DNA from: Anaerolineae bacterium
GTDB lineage: Bacteria; Chloroflexota; Anaerolineae; J102
DNA: 5,304 nucleotides
Direction of reading: 5' to 3'
Assembly: GCA_027036755.1 (NCBI GenBank)
Contig: JALWDV010000085.1
Span: 1-5,304 of the forward strand
Shown here: piece by piece, positions 1 to 5,304 of the stretch
Layout of the letters: every line of letters starts with the position of its first letter
How positions within the stretch are numbered: position 1 is the stretch's first letter
Made by a program: the position numbers and the translations under genes
Notes under the pieces: generated by a model
What the model was told of the DNA's origin: nothing
Seen by the model: the letters and a program-made list of their open reading frames with translations, nothing else
Databases searched by the model: none

Positions 1-14
1 TGCAATCCAGCGGG

Positions 15-65
15 CTCCTCCCCCTGCAAGGCGTCAGCCGAAGCGGGGGGAGGCCGGGAGGGGGG
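15..65. repeat. GC-rich hairpin repeat, left copy
   Basis: The arm CCTCCCCC at 17-24 pairs perfectly with GGGGGAGG at 46-53. Inside the 21-nt loop is a smaller GGC-GTCA-GCC hairpin (30-39). The right flank is a purine-rich block whose 15-nt segment at 49-63 recurs inverted at the end of the window (5290-5304). The composition is far from that of the neighbouring AT-richer spacer. This suggests an intergenic dispersed repeat rather than a gene-specific signal. A transcription terminator is possible but there is no T-tract. The full repeat boundary cannot be set from this window. Confidence 0.55.
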
Positions 66-232
66 CTTGTCACCAGGCCAAATTTGAAATTGCTGGACGT
101 GTTTGGAGGGAATTTGACATTGTCCAAACAGTTACTTTCTGCCTGCATTATAGGATTCGGCGTTGCGATTGTCAATATCCGAAAAAACGGTGCATCATAC
201 CTGACAAATGCGGCGCGCCTTTTTGCAATCCA
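66..232. other. Gene-free spacer downstream of thrH, with a direct and an inverted repeat
   Basis: No convincing ORF is present. The stretch is clearly AT-richer than its surroundings. It contains AATTTGAAATTG (81-92) and AATTTGACATTG (111-122), which match at 11 of 12 positions and start exactly 30 bp apart. It also contains a perfect inverted repeat TGTTTGGA (100-107) / TCCAAACA (123-130). These overlapping repeats could be an operator for a gene beyond the left edge, or decayed repeat sequence. There is no clear hairpin-plus-T-tract terminator for thrH. Confidence 0.45.
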
Positions 233-841
233 TCACAGCCAGGGGGCGATGTAGTTTTTCAGGGTTTCGTAATCCTCCGCCACCTGGAATTGAGGAAATT
301 CGGCGGTGACGTTGGCGGGCGGACGGAAGAGGAAGCCGTGGTCCGCCTCTTTGAGCATGGAAATATCGTTATAGCTATCGCCCGAGGCGATGATGTAGAA
401 GTTGACGGCCTTGAGGGCGTTGACCGCGGCGCGCTTGCTATCGGGCATGCGCAGATGATAGTCCACGATCATGTTGTTTTCATCCACCACTAACGAATGG
501 CAGAAGAGGGTGGGGTAACCCAGTTTGGCCATCAGCGGCTGGGCGAATTGGTAGAAGGTGTCGGAAAGGATGATGACCTGGGTGCGGGCCCGCAGCCAGT
601 CCATGAACTCGCGAGCGCCGGGCAACAGGTCCAGTTGGGCGATAACGTCCTGAATATCGGCCAGGGTGAAGCCATGCTCTTGCAGCAGGGCGATGCGGAA
701 GCGCATCAGCTTGTCATAGTCGGGCTCATCGCGGGTGGTGCGGCGCAGTTCGGGAATGCCGACTTTGTTGGCGAATTCGATCCAGATTTCGGGCGTGAAG
801 ACGCCTTCGAGGTCGAGGGTGACGATGGTGGGATGCTTCAT
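233..841 (-). CDS. thrH: ThrH-type phosphoserine phosphatase / homoserine phosphotransferase (HAD superfamily)
   Basis: This 202-aa protein matches the length and motif order of ThrH, a cytoplasmic HAD-family enzyme. The Pseudomonas aeruginosa member removes phosphate from phosphoserine and can pass it to homoserine, linking serine and threonine synthesis. Visible motifs are LDLEGV at 9-14 (nucleophile Asp10; Glu12 stands where most HAD phosphatases have Asp, as is normal for ThrH), ILSDTFYQF at 91-99 (motif II), Lys136 (motif III) and GDSYND at 154-159 (motif IV, metal binding). PEIWIEFA near the N-terminus and EFPQF near the C-terminus are also ThrH-like. The ATG at 841 is preferred; an in-frame TTG two codons upstream is less likely. 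No strong Shine-Dalgarno is seen before either. The gene stands alone, divergent from the ATPase operon, so its pathway partners are not in view. It looks intact. A plain SerB is less likely, because SerB carries DxDxT. Confidence 0.88.
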   Translation of the reverse strand: MKHPTIVTLDLEGVFTPEIWIEFANKVGIPELRRTTRDEPDYDKLMRFRIALLQEHGFTLADIQDVIAQLDLLPGAREFMDWLRARTQVIILSDTFYQFAQPLMAKLGYPTLFCHSLVVDENNMIVDYHLRMPDSKRAAVNALKAVNFYIIASGDSYNDISMLKEADHGFLFRPPANVTAEFPQFQVAEDYETLKNYIAPWL

Positions 842-872
842 GATCAAGGGCCAGAGAGAATGAGCGGGGGAT

Positions 873-888
873 GCGGTTTCATAACCGC
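873..888 (-). promoter_or_regulatory. Perfect inverted repeat at the predicted thrH transcription start
   Basis: GCGGTT (873-878) and AACCGC (883-888) are perfect complements around a 4-nt loop. The element lies 3 nt downstream of the candidate thrH -10 box (892-897) and covers the expected start point. It could be a small operator or a hairpin at the 5' end of the thrH leader. The stem is only 6 bp, so chance occurrence is possible. Confidence 0.35.
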
Positions 889-891
889 TCG

Positions 892-920
892 ATCATACAG
901 TTATGCTCATTAAAAAGCAA
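892..920 (-). promoter_or_regulatory. Candidate sigma-70-type promoter for thrH
   Basis: Read on the minus strand, TTGCTT (920-915) is followed after exactly 17 nt by TATGAT (897-892). The -10 matches the consensus at 5 of 6 positions, the -35 at 3 of 6, and the spacer is ideal. Transcription would start near 885, giving a leader of about 45 nt before the ATG at 841. This is a motif match only. Confidence 0.42.
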
Positions 921-1200
921 ACTATCAGTAACTGCCAAGGTCGTTTTCGCTTGAATTAACCTGACATGTTCCTTTGGCAACGATTCAGAGCCTTGCACGC
1001 TTCGTTGCTGGCGGAAAACCGCACATCCCACCGCCAGGGTTACGAGAACCTGTCAGATTTGAGTAAAAGAAGACAATCAACTGGTATACGCTAGCAGTTA
1101 CAACTCTCAATAGACAAAACATCTGCAGGCGGGACTGCGCCCGAACTCTCGCGCGTCCATTCGCATCTCGCTACCGGGCGGGTTTTCCAAAAACGCAGAG
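921..1200. other. Divergent intergenic region without a gene
   Basis: No credible coding region lies here. An antisense ORF covers part of it but is a shadow of the ATPase gene. A 7-bp perfect inverted repeat, CTGGCGG (1008-1014) / CCGCCAG (1031-1037), encloses a short GCGG-AAAA-CCGC hairpin (1011-1022). TGGTATA occurs at 1082-1088 and again in the promoter candidate at 1201-1207. The region presumably holds the control sequences of both divergent transcription units. No known riboswitch or RNA gene was recognised. Confidence 0.4.
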
Positions 1201-1209
1201 TGGTATAAA
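1183..1209 (+). promoter_or_regulatory. Candidate extended -10 promoter for the ATPase operon
   Basis: TGG-TATAAA (1201-1209) fits an extended -10 element (TGn plus TATAAT-like, 5 of 6). A poor -35, TTTTCC (1183-1188), lies 15 nt upstream; an extended -10 can tolerate a weak -35. A start near 1216 would give a leader of about 50 nt to the ATG at 1266. It would also place the upstream in-frame GTG (1215) at or before the transcript end, which favours the ATG. Confidence 0.35.
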
Positions 1210-1247
1210 ATGAAGTGGTCTTTTGTTTCATCCTTCATCCCATCACC

Positions 1248-1254
1248 AAGGAAG
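1248..1254 (+). promoter_or_regulatory. Ribosome binding site deciding the ATPase start
   Basis: AAGGAAG lies 11 nt before the ATG at 1266. The spacing is slightly long. The alternative in-frame GTG at 1215 has no purine-rich site in front of it. Confidence 0.5.
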
Positions 1255-1265
1255 TAGTAGACGCC

Positions 1266-3806
1266 ATGCAACCATTCGAAAAACTCGGGGCCTTTTACAT
1301 CGGCAAAGAATACGATCTCGAATCCCGCCAGCGCCTGGACGATCTGGTCATGTACGACGCCCGGGACCTGACCACCCACGCGGTGGTGGTGGGCATGACC
1401 GGCTCGGGCAAGACGGGCCTGTGCATCGACATTCTGGAAGAGGCGGCCATCGATCACGTCCCCGCCATCATCATCGATCCCAAAGGGGATATCACCAATT
1501 TGCTGCTCACCTTTCCCGAACTGCGCCCGGAGGACTTCCTGCCCTGGGTGAACATCGACGACGCCCGTCGCAAGGACATGACCATCGAGGCGTATGCAGC
1601 CAAGATGGCCGACGTGTGGCGCAAGGGCCTGGCCGATTGGGGCGAAGGCCCGGAGCGCATCCGCATGTTGAAAGAGAGCGCCGAGTTCCGCATCTACACG
1701 CCCGGCTCCGACGCGGGCCTGCCCATCTCCATTCTGGCTTCGCTGCGAGCGCCCGCGCTGGATTGGGAGAGCAACAAGGAGCTGTTGCGGGAGCAAATTC
1801 AGGGCACGGTCAGCGCGTTGCTGGGCCTGGTGAAGATCGACGCCGATCCTCTGCGCAGCCGCGAGCACATCCTGCTTTCCAACATCTTCGAATACTACTG
1901 GCAGCGCGGCGAAGACCTGGACATGGCCAGGCTGATCATGGCCATCCAGAATCCGCCCGTCACCAAGCTGGGCGTGTTCGATGTGGAGACCTTCTTCCCG
2001 CAGAAAGATCGTTTCGAGCTGGCCATGGACCTGAACGCGATCATGGCCGCTCCCAGCTTCCAATCGTGGCTGCGAGGCGAGCCATTGGATATCGATTCTC
2101 TCTATTTCAACGAAGCGGGCAAACCCCGACACAGCATCTTCTACATCGCCCATCTCAGCGAGCCCGAGCGCATGTTCTTCGTCACCCTGCTGCTGGAGCA
2201 GCTCATCACCTGGATGCGGCAGCAGAACGGCACCACCAGTCTGCGGGCGCTGATGTACATGGATGAGGTGTTCGGCTTCTTCCCGCCCACGGCCAACCCG
2301 CCATCCAAAAAACCGTTGCTGACGCTGATGAAGCAGGCCCGGGCCTACGGTCTCGGAGTCATCCTCACCACCCAAAATCCGGCGGACCTGGATTACAAGG
2401 GGCTGACCAATGCAGGCACCTGGTTCATCGGCAAACTGCAGGCCGAACGGGATAAGGAGCGGCTGATCAACGGGCTGCTTTCGGCCTCGGGCGGCAAAGG
2501 GGGCATGAGTCGTCCGGAGATGATGAAGACCATCTCATCGCTGGGCTCCCGCGTCTTCCTGCTGCACAACGTGCACGAGGACGAACCGATCATCTTCCAG
2601 ACCCGCTGGGCCATGAGCTATCTGCGCGGGCCGCTGAGTCGGGATCAGGTGGCCAAACTGATGGCGCCCGTCAAGCAGGCCGAGGCCAACGCGCCTGCAT
2701 CGCCTGCGGCCGGACCCGCCACCGCGCCGGCTGTCACGCGGGAGCAGAAGCCGGTCGAGCCGGAGGAGGCGCTTCCGCCCGGATACAGCGCCCAGCCGCC
2801 CGCGTTGTCCCCCGACATCCCCCAGTTTTACTTCCCTGTGAACGTCAGCGCCAAACGGGCCCTGGCCGCGCTGGAACGAGAAGAAAACCGCAATATCCAG
2901 CCGGAAGAAGCGCGGCTGGTTTACGAGCCCGCGCTTTACATGGCCGCAGAAGTGGCTTTTGTGGATCGACGCAAGGATGTGAGCGAGGTCAAGTCCTTTC
3001 ATCATCTCATCCACGCCAACGAACTGGACGCAGTGGTGGATTGGGAGCAGGCAGAGACCGTGGACATCACTCCCGACGATCTGGAGGAAGAGCCCGATGG
3101 GGATGACGCCATCTTCGGCGAAGCGCCCCGCGAGCTCTCGACGACCCGCAAGTTCAAGCGTCTGAAAAAGGATTATTCCGATTATCTCTACCACGAGATG
3201 CGCCTGCCCCTGCTTTATCATCCCAAACTGAAGCTGTACAGCCAGCCCGATGAAACAGAGCGCAGCTTCAAGATTCGGGTGGCGCAGGCTGCCCGCGAAA
3301 AGCGTGACGCAGAGGTGGACAAACTACGCAAGCGCTACGCCACCAAACTGGAGCGCCTGCGCAAACGCCTGAAGAAGGAGGAAATGGAACTTGAGGAAGA
3401 TCGAGCCGAATACGCCGCGCGCAAGCAGGAGGAGATGGTCTCGGGCGCAGAGACGGTGCTGGGCATCTTCGGCATCTTCGGGCGCAAGAAATCCCTCTCC
3501 TCGGCCATGACCAAGCGCCGCATGACTGCCAGGGCCAAGCAGGACGTGGAGGAATCGGAGGAGGAGATCGCCCGCCTGCAACAGGAAATCGAAGAGATGG
3601 AAGCCGAGTTAAAGGCCGAGGCCGAAGAAATCTCCCGGCGCTGGGAGGAGATGCAGGACGACATCGAGATTTACGAGATCAAGCCCCGGCGGGCCGATAT
3701 CGATGTGAACCTGGCAGCGCTGGTTTGGCTGCCCTATTGGGAAATCATTTACGACGCCGGGGGCCGGCGCGTCAGCGATCGCGTTTCCGCCTGGCAGAAG
3801 GAGTAA
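1266..3806 (+). CDS. HerA/FtsK-superfamily-like ATPase with C-terminal antiparallel coiled coil
   Basis: This is an 846-aa soluble P-loop ATPase. Walker A is GMTGSGKT (43-50), in the form typical of HerA/DUF87 and related ring ATPases. Walker B is the hydrophobic run ending in Asp333-Glu334 (YMDEV). TTQNP (368-372) is followed by a DLDYKGL stretch and an ERDKERL segment, resembling the sensor and arginine-finger region of HerA-like proteins. A Pro/Ala-rich linker (about 470-516) joins the motor to a second domain with no motif I recognise (about 518-665). A highly charged helix follows (about 672-726), then a glycine/phenylalanine turn (GIFGIFG, 733-739), then a second charged helix (about 756-805), suggesting an antiparallel coiled-coil hairpin. 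The C-terminus (807-846) is compact and aromatic. No signal peptide or membrane segment is seen. Members probably form hexamers that move DNA or remodel protein; the substrate here is unknown. It is the first gene of a tight operon with a small membrane protein. No nuclease domain and no HerA-partner nuclease gene is present, so a defence role is unsupported. Confidence 0.85.
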   Translation: MQPFEKLGAFYIGKEYDLESRQRLDDLVMYDARDLTTHAVVVGMTGSGKTGLCIDILEEAAIDHVPAIIIDPKGDITNLLLTFPELRPEDFLPWVNIDDARRKDMTIEAYAAKMADVWRKGLADWGEGPERIRMLKESAEFRIYTPGSDAGLPISILASLRAPALDWESNKELLREQIQGTVSALLGLVKIDADPLRSREHILLSNIFEYYWQRGEDLDMARLIMAIQNPPVTKLGVFDVETFFPQKDRFELAMDLNAIMAAPSFQSWLRGEPLDIDSLYFNEAGKPRHSIFYIAHLSEPERMFFVTLLLEQLITWMRQQNGTTSLRALMYMDEVFGFFPPTANPPSKKPLLTLMKQARAYGLGVILTTQNPADLDYKGLTNAGTWFIGKLQAERDKERLINGLLSASGGKGGMSRPEMMKTISSLGSRVFLLHNVHEDEPIIFQTRWAMSYLRGPLSRDQVAKLMAPVKQAEANAPASPAAGPATAPAVTREQKPVEPEEALPPGYSAQPPALSPDIPQFYFPVNVSAKRALAALEREENRNIQPEEARLVYEPALYMAAEVAFVDRRKDVSEVKSFHHLIHANELDAVVDWEQAETVDITPDDLEEEPDGDDAIFGEAPRELSTTRKFKRLKKDYSDYLYHEMRLPLLYHPKLKLYSQPDETERSFKIRVAQAAREKRDAEVDKLRKRYATKLERLRKRLKKEEMELEEDRAEYAARKQEEMVSGAETVLGIFGIFGRKKSLSSAMTKRRMTARAKQDVEESEEEIARLQQEIEEMEAELKAEAEEISRRWEEMQDDIEIYEIKPRRADIDVNLAALVWLPYWEIIYDAGGRRVSDRVSAWQKE
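3798..3803 (+). promoter_or_regulatory. Ribosome binding site for the GTG-started membrane protein
   Basis: AAGGAG sits within the last codons of the ATPase gene, 7 nt before the GTG at 3811. Its strength and ideal spacing support the non-ATG start and imply translation coupled to the ATPase gene. Confidence 0.7.
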
Positions 3807-3810
3807 TCTC

Positions 3811-4077
3811 GTGCAGGTCATTGGCGCTATTTTCTTTTTCATCTGCCTCTCTTTCATCATCGTCATCTTTGGCGTCGTCCTCTTTGCCCTGTATCTCAAA
3901 AACAAGATGACCGTGTTCTCGGAGGGGAGAAAGGAAGAGGAGATGTACATCCAGGAGCCCTATGTGGACGCGGATTTCCACTCCATCGGGCGTAATGATG
4001 CGGAGCCGGTTGAGATCGTGGACACGGAATATCGCGTCTTGCCGGCAGATGGAAAATCGAGCCAGGAGGGAATTTGA
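3811..4077 (+). CDS. Small single-pass membrane protein of unknown function
   Basis: This 88-aa protein starts with GTG. Residues 4-29 form one long hydrophobic helix rich in Ile, Phe and Val, with no charged residue. It is followed by KNK (30-32) and a hydrophilic, mostly acidic tail of about 55 residues. The positive charges after the helix predict the N-terminus outside and the tail in the cytoplasm. There is no lipobox or cleavage site; the only Cys (residue 12) is buried in the helix. The tail contains a short Asp-Thr-Glu-Tyr-Arg-Val-Leu segment (about 70-76) that might be a binding motif. I recognise no family. Translation starts 4 nt after the ATPase stop and ends 2 nt before the next ATG, so it belongs to the same operon. 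An anchor or regulator for the ATPase is an inference from position only. Confidence 0.75.
   Translation: MQVIGAIFFFICLSFIIVIFGVVLFALYLKNKMTVFSEGRKEEEMYIQEPYVDADFHSIGRNDAEPVEIVDTEYRVLPADGKSSQEGI
4064..4069 (+). promoter_or_regulatory. Ribosome binding site deciding the start of the last operon gene
   Basis: AGGAGG lies 10 nt before the ATG at 4080, but only 4 nt before an in-frame TTG at 4074. The spacing makes the ATG the likely start. The site lies inside the membrane-protein gene, so translation is probably coupled. Confidence 0.65.
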
Positions 4078-4079
4078 TT

Positions 4080-4982
4080 ATGAAACGAGCGGTCAGCATC
4101 AGTCTTGGCAGCAGCAAACGCAACAAAAAGGTCGTCGTCACCTTCGATGGCGAGCCTGTCAGCGTGGAGCGCATCGGCACGGACGGCGACCCGGACAAGG
4201 CCCGCAAGCTCTTCGCCGAGCTGGACGGCCAGGTGGACGCCTTCGGCGTCGGCGGCGTGGAGCTGTATCTGCGCATCGATGACAGGGAGTATCCGCTGCG
4301 CTCGGGCCTGGGACTCATCAAGGATGTGCGCAAGACCCCGGCAGTGGATGGCCGCGGCCTGAAACACACCCTGGAGCGACGCGTCTTCGAGCTGGCCGCG
4401 CCCCAGTTGGGCGGCGTTCCTCATTACGAGCGGGCTTTTGTCACCCTGGCGGTGGATCGGTTTGGCATGGCTCTGGCCGTCTCAGAGGTGGCGGATGAGG
4501 TCATCTTCGGCGATCTCATGTTTGCGCTGGGGCTGCCCATCCCGGTCAAGGGCATCGATAATCTGCGCCGCCTGGGCAGGGCGCTGCTTCCCGTTCTGGG
4601 CAAACTGCCCATCTCCATGGTGTATCCCACCGGCGAGAAGCAGGAGACCATCGAGCCCAAGTTCGAAAAATACTGGCGGCGGGCCCAGCTCATCGCTGGC
4701 GACTTCCTCTACATCCGCAAGCACATGCCCGACGACCTGACGGGCAAGGACATCCTCACCAACACCACCACCGCGGCGGATGTGGCGCTGCTCAAGGCCC
4801 GGGGCGTGCGCTGGCTCATCACCACCACCCCCCGCTACGAAGGCCGCTCCTTTGGCACCAACATGATGGAGGCCGCGCTCACCGCGTACGCGGGCAAAGG
4901 CCGCCCCCTCACCAACGACGAACTCAACCAGCTCATCGATAGACTGAACATCAGGCCCAACGTCGAGCGGCTGAATGACTGA
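4080..4982 (+). CDS. Conserved protein of the family often labelled 'quinate 5-dehydrogenase'; function unproven
   Basis: This is a 300-aa soluble protein. From memory, it closely resembles a bacterial family that automated pipelines name quinate 5-dehydrogenase. The visible family blocks are SLGSSKRNK (8-16), ERIGTDGD (30-37), DAFGVGG (53-59), FGDLMFALGLP (143-153), YPTGEKQ (182-188) and ITTTPRYEGRSFGTN (247-261). I see neither the N-terminal substrate motif of shikimate/quinate dehydrogenases nor a standard GxGxxG nucleotide-binding loop. DAFGVGG is the nearest glycine-rich turn. The enzymatic name is therefore doubtful, although the conserved Asp, Lys and Thr blocks suggest a real active site or ligand pocket. 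It has no signal peptide or membrane segment. It is the last gene of the operon, 2 nt after the membrane-protein stop. No neighbour belongs to quinate or aromatic metabolism. The gene looks intact and its codon use matches the ATPase gene. Confidence 0.83.
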   Translation: MKRAVSISLGSSKRNKKVVVTFDGEPVSVERIGTDGDPDKARKLFAELDGQVDAFGVGGVELYLRIDDREYPLRSGLGLIKDVRKTPAVDGRGLKHTLERRVFELAAPQLGGVPHYERAFVTLAVDRFGMALAVSEVADEVIFGDLMFALGLPIPVKGIDNLRRLGRALLPVLGKLPISMVYPTGEKQETIEPKFEKYWRRAQLIAGDFLYIRKHMPDDLTGKDILTNTTTAADVALLKARGVRWLITTTPRYEGRSFGTNMMEAALTAYAGKGRPLTNDELNQLIDRLNIRPNVERLND

Positions 4983-5086
4983 GGCGTTGGGTATTGGTGG
5001 TAACGATACAGCTTGCATGTCACACTCCATAGGCGCTTAACGCATCGATATCGAGAAAAAGTTATCGATCTTTGTGACCGACCGCC
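4983..5086. other. Gene-free spacer after the operon, with a palindromic AT-rich element
   Basis: No ORF of note is present. ATCGATA (5044-5050) and TATCGAT (5063-5069) form a perfect 7-bp inverted repeat around a 12-nt loop. TCGATATCGA (5045-5054) is itself a palindrome. A short CTTTGTG follows rather than a T-tract, so this is at best a weak terminator. It may instead be a protein-binding site. Confidence 0.35.
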
Positions 5087-5184
5087 GCCCGGCGATGAAG
5101 TCGCCGGGCTACAAAACAGCGCCGGATAAATCCGGCTAGCCCCGAAGGGGCGCTGTTTCTAGCCGGGGGACTTTATCCCCCGGC
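5087..5184. repeat. Array of perfect GC-rich hairpins (REP-like)
   Basis: Four units lie in 98 bp. Hairpin A is GCCCGGCGA/TCGCCGGGC (5087-5095/5101-5109; 9 bp, 5-nt loop). An outer stem, AAACAGCGCC/GGCGCTGTTT (5114-5123/5149-5158; 10 bp), encloses two smaller hairpins: GCCGGA-TAAA-TCCGGC (5121-5136) and CCCC-GAA-GGGG (5140-5150). These share a few bases with the outer stem, so an 8-bp outer stem plus both inner stems makes a three-way junction. Hairpin B is GCCGGGGGA/TCCCCCGGC (5162-5170/5176-5184; 9 bp, 5-nt loop). CTAG-containing joints (5136-5139, 5159-5162) separate the units. The design resembles dispersed extragenic palindromes. It may also act as a terminator or mRNA 3'-end stabiliser for the operon. 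Near-symmetry leaves the strand undecided. Confidence 0.75.
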
Positions 5185-5289
5185 GAGGGTGGCAGACGTC
5201 TTGCTATATGCTGCCCAAAAGGAGCCTCATCTTCCGAGCGCCGTCTTGGATGATGTGTAGAATCCGCAAGCGGCGAGGAGGTGATTTCA
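5185..5289. other. Gene-free tail with two small hairpins
   Basis: No gene is supported. CCGC-AA-GCGG (5264-5273) is followed by an imperfect stem at 5275-5295 built on GGTGA (5280-5284) / TCACC (5287-5291), with one bulged A. The second stem runs into the repeat copy at the right edge. These may form the border of that repeat. Confidence 0.35.
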
Positions 5290-5304
5290 CCCCTCCCGGC
5301 CTCC
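5290..5304. repeat. Start of an inverted second copy of the left GC-rich repeat (cut by the window edge)
   Basis: These 15 bases are the exact reverse complement of 49-63. The sequence is cut at the window end, so whether the hairpin part of the repeat (1-48) follows cannot be seen. GGTGA precedes the shared block in both copies (74-70 on the minus strand; 5280-5284), which hints at a slightly longer, diverged match. Confidence 0.55.

Noticed and set aside
211..224. GGCGCGCC palindrome followed by a T-run as a terminator
   Set aside because: The palindrome has no loop to form a hairpin and the T-run is on the strand opposite to thrH transcription.
497..913. 138-codon ORF on the plus strand
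   Set aside because: It is antisense to thrH, whose HAD motifs are complete; no family resemblance.
199..1056. ACCTGACA at 199-206 and 959-966, with CCTGTCAG near 1049
   Set aside because: The copies are short, irregularly spaced and in mixed orientation; probably chance.
1215..1265. Upstream GTG start extending the ATPase by 17 residues
   Set aside because: It has no ribosome binding site and sits at the predicted transcription start. The extra residues look non-coding, and the ATG at 1266 has AAGGAAG upstream.
1107..2375. Long 422-codon ORF on the minus strand
   Set aside because: It lies antisense to the ATPase motor domain, which has clear Walker motifs. Its protein is rich in His, Gln and Gly with no recognisable family motif, as expected of an antisense reading of a GC-rich gene.
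2535..3221. 228-codon ORF on the minus strand
   Set aside because: It is antisense to the ATPase linker and second domain; no motif and no ribosome binding site support it.
1266..4982. HerA-type anti-phage defence module
   Set aside because: Known HerA defence pairs carry a SIR2, DUF4297 or NurA-type nuclease partner. No nuclease, NADase or other effector is visible in this window, so the idea is unsupported.
4482..5030. 182-codon ORF on the minus strand over the end of the last gene
   Set aside because: It is a shadow of the 300-aa conserved protein, with biased composition and no motif.
5044..5069. Strong intrinsic terminator right after the operon
   Set aside because: The stem is AT-rich with a 12-nt loop and no following T-tract, so it is described only as a palindromic element.

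Overview
The window looks like chromosomal DNA from a GC-rich, free-living bacterium. Coding regions favour codons ending in G or C, while the gaps are AT-richer and carry dispersed-looking GC-rich hairpins. The mix of a ThrH-type phosphatase, a HerA-like ATPase with a long C-terminal coiled coil, and a protein of the family often labelled 'quinate 5-dehydrogenase' recalls Chloroflexota (Anaerolineae-like) genomes. This is a guess from protein resemblance, not a proven taxonomy. No rRNA, tRNA, CRISPR array, transposase, integrase or phage gene is visible.

Layout: 1-232 has no gene. It holds a GC-rich hairpin repeat (15-65), then an AT-richer stretch with a direct repeat at 30-bp spacing. A leftward gene, thrH (233-841), encodes a HAD-family phosphoserine phosphatase / phosphoserine:homoserine phosphotransferase. 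A divergent intergenic region (842-1265) holds a good candidate thrH promoter with a hairpin at its predicted start point, and an extended -10 promoter candidate for the rightward genes.

Three rightward genes then lie almost end to end and very probably form an operon: an 846-aa HerA/FtsK-superfamily-like ATPase (1266-3806), an 88-aa single-pass membrane protein (3811-4077) and a 300-aa conserved protein of unproven function (4080-4982). Intergenic gaps are 4 and 2 nt, and the second and third genes have strong Shine-Dalgarno sequences inside the preceding gene. The ATPase is probably a cytoplasmic motor or remodelling protein. The small membrane protein is a plausible anchor or partner for it. 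The third protein has no obvious mechanistic link.

The last 322 bases have no gene. They contain a compact array of perfect hairpins (5087-5184), including a three-way-junction-like fold. The final 15 bases (5290-5304) are an exact inverted copy of 49-63, so the window is bracketed by the same repeat family in opposite orientations. The least explained parts are the ATPase-membrane protein-unknown protein operon and this repeat array; nothing seen here proves a new system.
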